Made by a program: the position numbers and the translations under genes. The notes beneath the pieces are model-generated. The model had not been told where the DNA came from. It worked only from the letters and a program-made list of their open reading frames with translations, and made no database searches. A DNA stretch of 64,000 bases from Variovorax paradoxus NBRC 15149. GTDB taxonomy: Bacteria; Pseudomonadota; Gammaproteobacteria; Burkholderiales; Burkholderiaceae_C. The stretch spans positions 2,418,001 through 2,482,000 of the forward strand of contig NZ_BCUT01000001.1 of NCBI RefSeq assembly GCF_001591365.1, given 5' to 3'. Shown in pieces: positions 33,349-41,501 of the stretch (positions are counted from its first letter, which is position 1; every line of letters starts with the position of its first letter).

Positions 33349-35274
33349 TCACGTCCGCCTCTCCGTCAAGGCAACATCCACTTCCGAACGCCGGCGCCGC
33401 CCCAACAAGCGTTCACTGAGCTGCTTCGCAAACCCAGCAATCCCCTGAGGAAACAGCAGCACCAGCAGCAGAATGATCGCCCCCAGCGTCGCCCGCCAAT
33501 AGTCGGTATTGCGCGCCACCGTGTCATGCAGCCAGCTGAAAGTGACAGCCCCCACCACCGGCCCCGCGAGCGTCTGGATACCGCCCAGCAGCACCATCAC
33601 CAGCCCGTCCACCGACTTGTCGACGCTCAGGCTCTCAGGCGAGATGCTGCCCTTCGAAAAAGCATAGAGCGCCCCGGCCAACCCCGCCGCAGCACCCGCA
33701 ATGACAAAGGCCGTCCACTGCATGCGCTTGACGTCGATGCCGATCGCATCGGCGCGCAGCACCGAATCGCGCCCCGCGCGCAGTGCATAGCCGAACGGCG
33801 AGAACAGCACGCGGCGCAGCATCAGAATGCCCGCGGCCACCAGCACCAGCGTGAGCCAGTAGTAAGTGCGCTTGTCCGACAGCCACTCCGAAGGCCACAC
33901 GCCGGTGAGCCCGTTGCTGCCGCCGGTGAACGAATCCCATTGGTAGACCACGGCCCAGGTGATCTGCGCGAAGGCCAGCGTGAGCATCGCCAGGTACACG
34001 CCCGAAAGCCGCACCGCGAACCAGCCGTAGACGAACGCGCCGATGGCGGCGACCAGCGGCGCGACGATGAGCGCAAGCTCCATCGGCATGCCGCTGGTGC
34101 GCACCAGCAAGGCGGCGCCATAGGCACCGAGCCCGAAGTAGGCCGCATGCCCGAACGAATGCATGCCGGCCGGGCCCATGATGAAGTGCAGGCTGGCCGC
34201 GAACAGCGCCGCGATCAGCAGGTCGATCATCAGCACCGTGGTGTAGGGCGAATCGGCGGTGAGCAGCGGCATCGCCATGAGCGCCACGCCAAGCGCGGCA
34301 ACGAGCCACAGGTAGCCCTTGCTCGCGCGCCGCAGCGGCTCTTCCTGCATGCCCACGTAGCGGCTGGGCGCCTGCGGGCGGCCGAGCAGGCCCCAGGGGC
34401 GCCACACCAGCACGATGGCCATCACGATGAAATCGACCACCAGCGTGAGCTTGGAGAACGACACGCTGTAGCCAAAGATCTCGACCACGCCAAGCCAGAT
34501 GCAGACCGCCTTGATCTCGGAGAGCAGCAGCGCCGCCACGTACGCGCCCGGAATCGAGCCCATGCCGCCCACCACCACCACCACGAAGGCCGCGCCAATG
34601 GTGTTGAGGTCCATGGCCAGCGTGGCCGGCTCGCGCGGCAGCTGCAGCGCACCGCCCAATGCCGCGAGCGTGGCGCCCAGCGCAAACACCGCCGTGAACA
34701 GCCAGGCCTGGTTCACGCCCAGCGCGCTGACCATCTCGCGGTCCTGCGTGGCGGCGCGCACCAGCGTGCCCCAGCGCGTGCGCGTGAGCAGCAGCCACAT
34801 GAGGCCGAGCACCACCGGACCGACCACGATCAGGAACAGGTCGTAGGTCGGAAACTGCCGGCCCAGGATGTCGACCGAGCCCGACAGGCCCGGCGCGCGC
34901 GGGCCGAGCAGTTCGTCCGGCCCCCAGAAATAAAGCACCGCATCCTTGATGACGAGCACCAGCGCAAAAGTGGCCAGCAGCTGGAACAGCTCGGGCGACT
35001 TGTAGATGCGGCGCAGCAGCACCATCTCGATCAGCGCGCCGATCACGCCCACCGCCAGCGCGGCAATCAGCACGGCCGGCCAGAAGCCGAGCGTGCCGAG
35101 CTTGTCGACCAATGTGTAGGCAAGGTAGATGCCCACCATGAAGAAGGAGCCATGCGCAAAGTTGACGATGCGCGTGACGCCGAAGATCAACGAAAGGCCG
35201 GCCCCCACGAGGAACAGCGACGAAGCCGACGACAGCCCGGTGAGGAACTGAAGCAGCAGGGACGAGAGGCTCAT
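33349..35274 (-). CDS. Fused ABC permease, LivH-LivM type
   Basis: This single 641-residue protein combines both membrane subunits of a branched-chain-amino-acid-type importer. The N-terminal half (about 1-295) is LivH-like (GLSLIFGVTRIVNFAHGSFFMVG, then VVVVVGGMGSIPGAYVAALLLSEI). The C-terminal half (about 315-620) is LivM-like (ALFAASLHFIMGPAGMHSFGHAAYFGLGAYG, then RDSVLRADAIGIDVKRMQW). Each half has the expected set of hydrophobic helices. The last residues are polar and arginine-rich and run up to the repeat element. It follows its binding protein after 24 bases. Such fusions occur in Comamonadaceae and Burkholderiales. Confidence 0.92.
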   Translation of the reverse strand: MSLSSLLLQFLTGLSSASSLFLVGAGLSLIFGVTRIVNFAHGSFFMVGIYLAYTLVDKLGTLGFWPAVLIAALAVGVIGALIEMVLLRRIYKSPELFQLLATFALVLVIKDAVLYFWGPDELLGPRAPGLSGSVDILGRQFPTYDLFLIVVGPVVLGLMWLLLTRTRWGTLVRAATQDREMVSALGVNQAWLFTAVFALGATLAALGGALQLPREPATLAMDLNTIGAAFVVVVVGGMGSIPGAYVAALLLSEIKAVCIWLGVVEIFGYSVSFSKLTLVVDFIVMAIVLVWRPWGLLGRPQAPSRYVGMQEEPLRRASKGYLWLVAALGVALMAMPLLTADSPYTTVLMIDLLIAALFAASLHFIMGPAGMHSFGHAAYFGLGAYGAALLVRTSGMPMELALIVAPLVAAIGAFVYGWFAVRLSGVYLAMLTLAFAQITWAVVYQWDSFTGGSNGLTGVWPSEWLSDKRTYYWLTLVLVAAGILMLRRVLFSPFGYALRAGRDSVLRADAIGIDVKRMQWTAFVIAGAAAGLAGALYAFSKGSISPESLSVDKSVDGLVMVLLGGIQTLAGPVVGAVTFSWLHDTVARNTDYWRATLGAIILLLVLLFPQGIAGFAKQLSERLLGRRRRSEVDVALTERRT

Positions 35275-35298
35275 GGGTGCAAGCGTTCCGGAAAAAGG

Positions 35299-36504
35299 TC
35301 AGTCGGCAGCGCGGGACTTCTTCACGTCGGCGGCGCTCGGCTGGAACTTGGCGCCGTCGAAATACGTGTAGTCGACCATCACGCCCTTGCCGTTCTCGTT
35401 CTTCGTCTTGCCGACGAAGGCGCCCATCGTGGATTGATGGTCTTCGGCGCGGTAGCTGATCTTGCCGAACGGGGTGTCGACCTGCAGGCCCTTGAAGGCG
35501 GCGACGAGCTTCGGCGTCTCGGTGCTCTTGGCCTTGTCGATGCCGGCCGCCACCGACTTGATCATGCTGTAGCCCACCACCGAACCCAGGCGCGGGTAGT
35601 CCTTGTACTTGGCGTGGTAGGCGAGGAAGAAGGCCTTGTGCTCGGGCGTCTGGATGCCGTACCAGGGGTAGCCGGTCACGATCCAGCCGTTGGGCGTTTC
35701 GTCCTTGAGCGGGTCGAGGTACTCGGGCTCGCCGGTCAGCACGCTCACCACCGTGCGGTCCTTGAAGAGGCCGCGGGTGTTGCCTTCGCGCACGAACTTG
35801 GAAAGGTCGGCGCCGAACAGCACGTTGAAGACCGCATCGGGCTTGGCATCGGCCAGCGCCTGCACCACGGCACCCGCATCGACCTTGCCGAGCGGCGGCG
35901 CCTGCTCGGCGACGAACTCGACATCGGGCTGCGCGGCCTTCAGCAGCGTCTTGAACGCGGCCACGGCCGACTGGCCATATTCGTAGTTGGGGTAGACGAC
36001 GGCCCAGCGCTTCTTCTTGAGCTTGGCCGCCTCGGGCACCAGCATCGCGGCCTGCATGTAGGTGCCGGGGCGCAGGCGGAAGGTGTATTCGTTGCCGCCC
36101 TGCCAGGTCATCTTGTCGGTCAGCGGCTCGCCGGCCAGGAAGAAGATTTTTTTCTGCTTGGCAAAGTCGGCCACGGCCAGGCCGGTGTTCGAGAGGAAGG
36201 TGCCGGTGAGCACGTCGATCTTCTCGCGCGCCACCAGCTCCTCGGTCACGCGCACGGCATCGCCGGGGTTGGCGTTGTCGTCGCGCGTGATGAGCTCGAC
36301 CTTGCGGCCGTTGACCCCGCCCTTGGCGTTGATCTCTTCCACGGCCAGCTCCATGCCCTTCTTGTAGGGCTCGAGGAAGGCGGGCTGCGCCTTGTAGCTG
36401 TTGACCTCGCCGATCTTGATCACGCCCTGGGCATGGGCAGGAACGAGGGCGGTGGCCAGCGTGGCAACGGCCGCGGCGCTGAAGACGTGACGCAATGGGT
36501 TCAT
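35299..36504 (-). CDS. ABC transporter substrate-binding protein, branched-chain amino acid type (first copy)
   Basis: This is the periplasmic binding protein of the importer whose permease follows directly. The 401 residues have a signal peptide cleaved after VPAHA, then GVIKIGEVNSYKAQPAFLEPYKKGMELAVEEINAKGGVNG, the class-typical layout. AAGGAG lies 8 bases before the ATG. It follows the two AA_synth genes after 73 bases, so the operon probably runs from the 6-hydroxynicotinate reductase into the transporter. The ligand is unknown; a pyridine carboxylate is likely from context. Confidence 0.9.
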   Translation of the reverse strand: MNPLRHVFSAAAVATLATALVPAHAQGVIKIGEVNSYKAQPAFLEPYKKGMELAVEEINAKGGVNGRKVELITRDDNANPGDAVRVTEELVAREKIDVLTGTFLSNTGLAVADFAKQKKIFFLAGEPLTDKMTWQGGNEYTFRLRPGTYMQAAMLVPEAAKLKKKRWAVVYPNYEYGQSAVAAFKTLLKAAQPDVEFVAEQAPPLGKVDAGAVVQALADAKPDAVFNVLFGADLSKFVREGNTRGLFKDRTVVSVLTGEPEYLDPLKDETPNGWIVTGYPWYGIQTPEHKAFFLAYHAKYKDYPRLGSVVGYSMIKSVAAGIDKAKSTETPKLVAAFKGLQVDTPFGKISYRAEDHQSTMGAFVGKTKNENGKGVMVDYTYFDGAKFQPSAADVKKSRAAD

Positions 36505-36577
36505 GGGGAAACTCCTTGGAATCGAAAGAGGAAAAAGCAATGGGGATGGAGGGGCGCGTGAACGGCGATGGATGGAT

Positions 36578-37162
36578 TCAGCGCAGCCCGTCCTCGCCCT
36601 TGATCTCGCTGGCCTGCAGCCCGCCGATGCGCGGCAGCGGACGGCCGCTGTCGGTGACGGCCACGGCCACCACGATCTCGTTGGCGCGCGGCGCGTCGGA
36701 CACGCGCGCCTCGACGGCGTCGAAGTGGCTGCGCACGAAGGCCGCATCCTTGTGGCCGAGCGGCACGTCGATCGCGGTGCCCAGCGTGCCGCGCTTCTTG
36801 GCCGAAGGCACCAGCGCCGCGCCTTTTTCGACCGCCACGCGCAGCGGCGCGCCGAGCTTGGGATGCAGGATGGCGGCGGCATGCTCGAGCTCGCCGTTTT
36901 CGCCGACGATGGCGGCCTTGCCGTAGCTCTGCGCCTGGCCGGGCTCGATGCCCAGCGCCTTCACGGCCTTCTGCCCCAGGAGCGCGCCAAGCTCTTCGCC
37001 GATGGCGATCAGCTCGTCGAGGTTCTCGCTGAAGCGGCCCGCGTAGGGGTTGTCGATCACCGCGATGGCGACGGCGCGGCGCGTGGGCGGCGAAATATCG
37101 CGACCCATTTCCTTGCGGGTTTCGTCCACCTGGACGACGAGCTTGCGGATGTTGGCGGTCAT
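36578..37162 (-). CDS. AA_synth (DUF1185) family protein, copy 2
   Basis: Family PF06684 has solved structures with a chorismate-mutase-like fold but no known reaction. The 194 residues show family blocks RRAVAIAVIDNPYAGRFSENL, QSYGKAAIVGENGELEHAAA, GTAIDVPLGHKDAAFVRSHF and NEIVVAVAVTDSGRPLPRIGG. It is a diverged paralogue of the next gene upstream (shared YGKAAIVG/GELEHA and DVPL blocks). The start is at MTANIRKL, with AAGGAA upstream. Its place between a 6-hydroxynicotinate reductase and its transporter suggests action on a pathway intermediate, perhaps as a heterodimer with its paralogue. Confidence 0.85.
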   Translation of the reverse strand: MTANIRKLVVQVDETRKEMGRDISPPTRRAVAIAVIDNPYAGRFSENLDELIAIGEELGALLGQKAVKALGIEPGQAQSYGKAAIVGENGELEHAAAILHPKLGAPLRVAVEKGAALVPSAKKRGTLGTAIDVPLGHKDAAFVRSHFDAVEARVSDAPRANEIVVAVAVTDSGRPLPRIGGLQASEIKGEDGLR

Positions 37163-37199
37163 GTCTTGTGTTCCTTCTTCGTGTCTCTTGTTCATCAGG

Positions 37200-37841
37200 T
37201 CAGCGCAGGCCGTCCCATTTGCTGATGTCCTTGGCGAGCAGGCCGCCCACGCGTGCATGCACGCGGTAGCCGGTGCTCATCGCGAGGATGAAGACGATCT
37301 CGTCGGCCGCCGGCGCGCCGGGCACGCGCACCTCGATGGCGTCGAACTGGCCGCGCACGTAGCTGGCGTTGATGTTGGTGAGCGGCACGTCGAGCGCGGC
37401 GCCGGGCGGGCCGACCTTCTTGGTCGAGGGCACGATGGACAGCGCATTGCCGGGCTGGCCGGTCTTCTCTTCCGCCTTGCCCGCGGTGTAGGCTGCGCGG
37501 TCGCCCTTCCAGCCGAGCAGCTCGCGCATGGCGTAGCCACCGGGCACATGCCAGAGCGCGCCGTGCTCGAGCTCGCCGGCGGCGCCGACGATGGCACCCT
37601 TGCCGTAGGTGGCGATCTGCTCGAGCGGCACGTCCATGGCGGCGTGCAGCCTGTGCGCCATGTCGACGCCCACCGGGTCGAGCAGCGCCATCATCGGCAG
37701 GATGTCGGGCTCGTAGCGGCCCGCGAAGGGATTGGCCAGCACCGCGCCGATGGCACCGCGCACCAGCGGCGTTGCGGCGCGCGGTCCGAACTCGTGGTGG
37801 ATGTGCTCGACATGGGTGAAGACGCGGCGTATATCGATCAT
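37200..37841 (-). CDS. AA_synth (DUF1185) family protein, copy 1
   Basis: This 213-residue paralogue of the next gene downstream has VRGAIGAVLANPFAGRYEPD, IATYGKGAIVGAAGELEHGA, GAALDVPLTNINASYVRGQF and ADEIVFILAMSTGYRVHARVGG. The two copies share the same blocks in the same order but little else, so the duplication is old or they were acquired together as a pair. It sits 21 bases downstream of the UPF0280 gene. No catalytic residue can be named with confidence; the conserved Gly/Glu/His block (GELEH) is a candidate active-site region. Confidence 0.85.
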   Translation of the reverse strand: MIDIRRVFTHVEHIHHEFGPRAATPLVRGAIGAVLANPFAGRYEPDILPMMALLDPVGVDMAHRLHAAMDVPLEQIATYGKGAIVGAAGELEHGALWHVPGGYAMRELLGWKGDRAAYTAGKAEEKTGQPGNALSIVPSTKKVGPPGAALDVPLTNINASYVRGQFDAIEVRVPGAPAADEIVFILAMSTGYRVHARVGGLLAKDISKWDGLR

Positions 37842-37862
37842 GGAAAGGAACCTTGCTTTTCG

Positions 37863-38765
37863 TTAAGCAAATACTGAACCAACTGCATCGGCCGGCGCGC
37901 TGGCCAGCGACTTCGAGCATAAGGGTTCGACAAGTCGCCACTGCCCCTGGCAAACGAGCAGAGCGGCCCAGGCGAGCCCTTCTTTTTGCAGCACCTTGGC
38001 GCACACGGCGCCGGTGTCGAGCGCGCTCTTCACCTGCGCAGGCGAAAGCGGCGGCACGTCGACCGTGACGAGCATCTCGCCCAGGTCGCTATCGTCCTTG
38101 CATTCGCTGGCGGGGCGCCGGCGGATGGCGGCATCGTCCACGTCGACGGCGTTGGCAATCACGGTGGCGGCTGCGTCGGCCCCGGCCGCGGTGGCGGCCA
38201 GGACCGTCACGCTGTCGGCAATGCCCAGCGAGAAGCTGCGCCCGCGCCAGCCGCTGGTGGCCACGCCGCGCACCGGCTGTGCGGCGCTGATTTCGAACTG
38301 GCCGTCGGTGGCGAGAATGCCGCTGTCCTGCCAGTCGAAGCGTGCGAGATCGGCATAGACACCCACGCGCGCCGACTGGCCCGGCGCAAGGTGCAGCGCG
38401 ATGTCGCCGCCGTTGTTGATCCAGGCGCGCTCGATGCCCGGGCGGTCGTAGAACGCGATCAGCTCCTGCGCCACCGAGCCGGCCACCGCCGCCATCGGCG
38501 TGATGAACATCGGCGAGAACGCCGCGCAGGCATCCCACATGCGCGCACCGACCACGCCGCGCGGCCGCATGCTGTCGGTCACCGGCAGGCGCAGCAGCGG
38601 CAGCTCGCGCACCAGCTCGTCCAGCACATGGCCGAAGCGCGCCCAGGCCGCGTCGTGCGCGGCCGCAACGGCGTAGGGATCGCCGTGCGCCTCGGCCACG
38701 ATGTCGATCGGGCCGTGGTTGAAGTGCCAGCGGTTCTTGTCGAGCGCGGCGCGTTGGGCGGCCAT
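37863..38765 (-). CDS. UPF0280 family protein, ApbE-like fold
   Basis: The UPF0280 family belongs to the ApbE (FAD:protein FMN transferase) superfamily but has no assigned reaction. The 300 residues include ApbE-like landmarks: INNGGDIAL (117-121 is NNGGD), GVATSG (167-172), GIADSVTVLA (181-190) and a following ADAAATVIANAV. These correspond to the flavin-binding and metal-binding loops of ApbE. It lies 3 bases after the stop of the 6-hydroxynicotinate reductase gene, whose Eubacterium homologue carries a covalent flavin, so flavinylation of that enzyme is a plausible job. That is inference; the protein could also act directly on a substrate. Confidence 0.85.
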   Translation of the reverse strand: MAAQRAALDKNRWHFNHGPIDIVAEAHGDPYAVAAAHDAAWARFGHVLDELVRELPLLRLPVTDSMRPRGVVGARMWDACAAFSPMFITPMAAVAGSVAQELIAFYDRPGIERAWINNGGDIALHLAPGQSARVGVYADLARFDWQDSGILATDGQFEISAAQPVRGVATSGWRGRSFSLGIADSVTVLAATAAGADAAATVIANAVDVDDAAIRRRPASECKDDSDLGEMLVTVDVPPLSPAQVKSALDTGAVCAKVLQKEGLAWAALLVCQGQWRLVEPLCSKSLASAPADAVGSVFA

Positions 38766-38768
38766 GGT

Positions 38769-40385
38769 TCAACCCAGCATGGGTGGGTGGCCGAGCGGCC
38801 ACGGATTGGCCTCGTCGATGACGACCCATTGCCGCGCCAGCGGCGCGCCGTCTTCCTGCCAGGCGCCGCGCGCGAGCGCCTGCTCGAGCGGGAAGATGTG
38901 TTCCATGTGGCCGCCGAGCGCCTCGTAGTCGTCGCGCCGCATGCTGAACTCGATGGGCGCCACGATGGCCGGCGTGGGCACGGTGCCAAAGCTGTTGTCG
39001 GGCATGCGCATGACGTCGGCCATCACGGTGATGCCGCCGCCGGGCCACACATAGGCCGGCGCGCCGCCGCAGGTCACGTTGACGAGCGCACGCTTGATGG
39101 CGCGCGTGAGCAGCACCGGGTTTTCGGTGACGCCGGCGCGCAGGGACCCGCCCGCACCACCGAGGAACAGCACGGTGCACAGCGATGGTTCGCAGTTCTC
39201 GCCGATGCGCTCGACGATGCGGCGCACCTCGGGCGGCATGGGCTGCTCGACGGGCTTCAGCGCCTCGTCGAGCACGTACCACTGGGCATGCTCGCCGGTG
39301 GTCGAGGTCATCAGGAGGCGCAGGCCCGGCCGCGCCAGGCCCTCTTCCCAGCCCTCGATGATCGAGAGCGGATCGGCGATGTCGGTGCCGCCCCAGCCGT
39401 TGCCCGGGTTCGCCACCTGGAAGTAGCGCCCGGGCGTGGACTTGCGCCCCAGCATCTGGATGCCCGAAGGCGCCATGTCGAGGCAGCGCCCGGCCTGGTG
39501 CTCCGTGAGCACGCCGGTGATGTGGTCGTCCACCACCACCACCTCGTCGGCCACGCCCGCGAACTGGCGCGCGAAGATGCCCACGGCCGCCGAGCCGCAG
39601 CCCACGCGCATGCGCTGCTCTTCCACGCCATTGACGATGGGTGCTTTTCCGGCCTGGATGACGAGCGTGGAGCCGCCGTCGATGGTGCACTCGACGGCCT
39701 TCTTGTTGCCCAGCAGCTGCATCAGCTCGGCCGTCATGCGGCCTTCCTTCTTGCTGCCGCCGGTGAGGTGGTGCACGCCGCCCAGCGAGAGCATCTGCGA
39801 GCCGTATTCGGCCGTGGTGACATGGCCGACCACCTCGCCGCGGTAGCGCACGTTGGCCTGCTCGGAGCCCAGGAAGCGGTCGGTGTCGATCTTCACCTTG
39901 AAGCTGCAGTAGCTGAAGATGCCTTCGGTGACGACGGTGACCATGTCGACGCCCTGGGCCTTGGAAGCGACGATGAACGGGGCCGGCTTGTAGTCGGGAT
40001 AGGTGGTGGACGAGCCCACGCCGGTCACGAAGACTTCGTCGGCATGCAGCAGGTCGCCGTTCCAGTCGGGCACGCTACCCTCGGCCTTCTCGGCGGCGGG
40101 CCGGTCGAAGGGCACCAGCACCGGGGCCTCGCCCGCGATCTCGCGGCGCAGCAGCAGCACCGGGTCGACGCGTACCAGCACGCCCTCCTTGTTCGCATAG
40201 CGGTCGCAGGCGCCGGTGCGGCCTTCGGAGATCTGGCACAGCACCGGGCAGGCGTTGCATTCGACCTTGGCGCTGCTCATCTTCTCGTTGCGCGGCGGTG
40301 CCTTGCCGAAGGCGCCGGCGCCGGTTTCGAAGGCCACCGGCATGTCCATGCCGGGCAGTCCGTCTGTCTTGGTGTGTTCTGTCAT
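38769..40385 (-). CDS. hnr: 6-hydroxynicotinate reductase
   Basis: This enzyme reduces 6-hydroxynicotinate to 1,4,5,6-tetrahydro-6-oxonicotinate using low-potential electrons, dearomatising the ring. The 538 residues begin with a ferredoxin-like cysteine cluster (C43, C46, C50, C60: ECNACPVLCQISEGRTGAC). A flavin/iron-sulfur body follows with KVKIDTDRFLGS, DGGSTLVIQAGKAPIVNG, MRVGCGSAAVGIFA and VVDDHITGVLTEHQAG. Size and motifs fit the Eubacterium barkeri enzyme (about 54 kDa, with iron-sulfur clusters and covalent flavin). It is the first gene of the leftward operon and is divergent from a ferredoxin-NADP reductase, a natural electron supplier. The start at MTEHTKTD was chosen from context; its ribosome site is weak. 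Confidence 0.85.
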   Translation of the reverse strand: MTEHTKTDGLPGMDMPVAFETGAGAFGKAPPRNEKMSSAKVECNACPVLCQISEGRTGACDRYANKEGVLVRVDPVLLLRREIAGEAPVLVPFDRPAAEKAEGSVPDWNGDLLHADEVFVTGVGSSTTYPDYKPAPFIVASKAQGVDMVTVVTEGIFSYCSFKVKIDTDRFLGSEQANVRYRGEVVGHVTTAEYGSQMLSLGGVHHLTGGSKKEGRMTAELMQLLGNKKAVECTIDGGSTLVIQAGKAPIVNGVEEQRMRVGCGSAAVGIFARQFAGVADEVVVVDDHITGVLTEHQAGRCLDMAPSGIQMLGRKSTPGRYFQVANPGNGWGGTDIADPLSIIEGWEEGLARPGLRLLMTSTTGEHAQWYVLDEALKPVEQPMPPEVRRIVERIGENCEPSLCTVLFLGGAGGSLRAGVTENPVLLTRAIKRALVNVTCGGAPAYVWPGGGITVMADVMRMPDNSFGTVPTPAIVAPIEFSMRRDDYEALGGHMEHIFPLEQALARGAWQEDGAPLARQWVVIDEANPWPLGHPPMLG

Positions 40386-40491
40386 CGGGGCGATCTCGTG
40401 GGGCGTGATGCGGGTCGGGCACGGGGAAACTCGGTCAGCGGAGGGTTGCAACAAACGTGCCGCCTGCCCGCTTGTGCACCGCCTTCCGTTT

Positions 40492-40509
40492 GTGTAGCAT
40501 TCCCTACAC
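40492..40509. promoter_or_regulatory. Operator candidate I: GTGTAG-N6-CTACAC
   Basis: A perfect 6-bp inverted repeat with a 6-base spacer in the divergent region, sharing the half-site TGTAG with operator candidate II 16 bases away. The best candidate binder is the TetR regulator encoded two genes to the right. The half-site pair was not seen elsewhere in the nicotinate cluster's other gaps. Confidence 0.6.
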
Positions 40510-40525
40510 TTTCATGTTGCGTTCA

Positions 40526-40546
40526 CTACATTCGAGGTCAATGTAG
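40526..40546. promoter_or_regulatory. Operator candidate II: CTACATT-N7-AATGTAG
   Basis: A perfect 7-bp inverted repeat with a 7-base spacer, covering the candidate -35 hexamer of hnr on the minus strand. Binding here would block the hnr promoter. It shares the CTACA/TGTAG core with candidate I, in the opposite half-site arrangement. Confidence 0.6.
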
Positions 40547-40710
40547 CAAACAGGCCCGATGCTTGCAATGGTGTTTTCTCGCGGTGTTCATCGGGGTTTT
40601 TCCGACCAACGACAATGGAGGGTTCGCAGCCGGCCGGCGGCTGCATGCCCCATGGGCGTGCACTCCGGCCGAGCCACCTTCCACTGTTCCAACCAACTCT
40701 TGAGTTCCGT

Positions 40711-41484
40711 ATGAGTGCTTTCAGCGAAGAACGCGTCCTGAGCGTCCACCACTGGACCGACCGCCTGTTCACCTTCACCACCACGCGCGACCCGGCGCTG
40801 CGCTTCTCGAACGGCCATTTCACGATGATCGGCCTGAAGGTCAACAACAAGCCCCTGCTGCGCGCCTACAGCATCGTGAGCCCCAACTACGAGGAGCATC
40901 TCGAGTTCCTGAGCATCAAGGTGGAAGAAGGCCCGCTCACCTCGAAGCTGCAGCACATCCAGGTCGGCGACACCATCATCGTGGGCCGCAAGCCCACCGG
41001 CACGCTGCTGATCGACTACACGCTGCCCGGCAAGCGCCTGTACCTGTTCGGCACGGGCACGGGCCTCGCACCATTCATGAGCATCATCCGCGACCCGGAC
41101 ACGTATGAGAAGTTCGAGCAGGTCATCCTGGTGCACGGCGTGCGCCAGGTCGACGAGCTGGCCTACCACGACCTCGTGACCGACCACCTGCCCAAGCATG
41201 AGTTCCTGGGCGAGATGGTCGAGAAGCAGCTGCTCTACTACCCGACGGTCACGCGCGAGGAATTCCGCAACCAGGGCCGCATCACCGACCTCATCGAGAC
41301 CAACAAGCTCACCGACGACCTCGGCCTGCCGCCGATCAACCCGGTGGAAGACCGCGTGATGCTGTGCGGCAGCCCGGGCCTCCTGGTGGACCTGAAGCAC
41401 ATCCTGGAGAAGCGCGGGTTCAAGGAAGGCAACACCTCGACGCCGGGCGATTTCGTGGTCGAACGCGCCTTCGCCGAAAAATAA
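40711..41484 (+). CDS. fpr: Ferredoxin-NADP reductase
   Basis: This FAD enzyme transfers electrons between NADPH and ferredoxin. The 257 residues match bacterial Fpr: FTTTRDPALRFSNGHFTMIGL, LLRAYSIVSPNYEEHLEFLSIKV (the RxYS flavin motif), GRKPTGTLLIDY, LFGTGTGLAPFMSIIRD (NADP loop) and a C-terminal FVVERAF. Because 6-hydroxynicotinate reductase needs reduced ferredoxin, its position at the head of the divergent operon suggests a dedicated supply. A general housekeeping or oxidative-stress role, usual for Fpr, cannot be excluded. Confidence 0.9.
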   Translation: MSAFSEERVLSVHHWTDRLFTFTTTRDPALRFSNGHFTMIGLKVNNKPLLRAYSIVSPNYEEHLEFLSIKVEEGPLTSKLQHIQVGDTIIVGRKPTGTLLIDYTLPGKRLYLFGTGTGLAPFMSIIRDPDTYEKFEQVILVHGVRQVDELAYHDLVTDHLPKHEFLGEMVEKQLLYYPTVTREEFRNQGRITDLIETNKLTDDLGLPPINPVEDRVMLCGSPGLLVDLKHILEKRGFKEGNTSTPGDFVVERAFAEK

Positions 41485-41501
41485 GCCCGGCACCGCGCAC
41501 G

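Larger units (their letters stand above)
40386..40710. promoter_or_regulatory. Divergent hnr/fpr control region
   Basis: This 325-bp region has no gene and holds the promoters for the leftward hnr operon and the rightward fpr-tetR-enamidase operon. Two palindromes with the same TGTAG/CTACA half-sites lie near its middle (listed separately). On the minus strand TTGACC (40536-40541) is a possible -35 for hnr, overlapping the second palindrome. The plus-strand half, 40550-40710, shows nothing else recognisable. Confidence 0.6.

Noticed and set aside
32625..33352. Overlapping frames of about 238 codons in the repeat island on the minus strand, and shorter ones on the plus strand
   Set aside because: Both lie in the palindrome, have no ribosome site or domain, and read the same arm sequences forward and reverse. 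They are products of the repeat.
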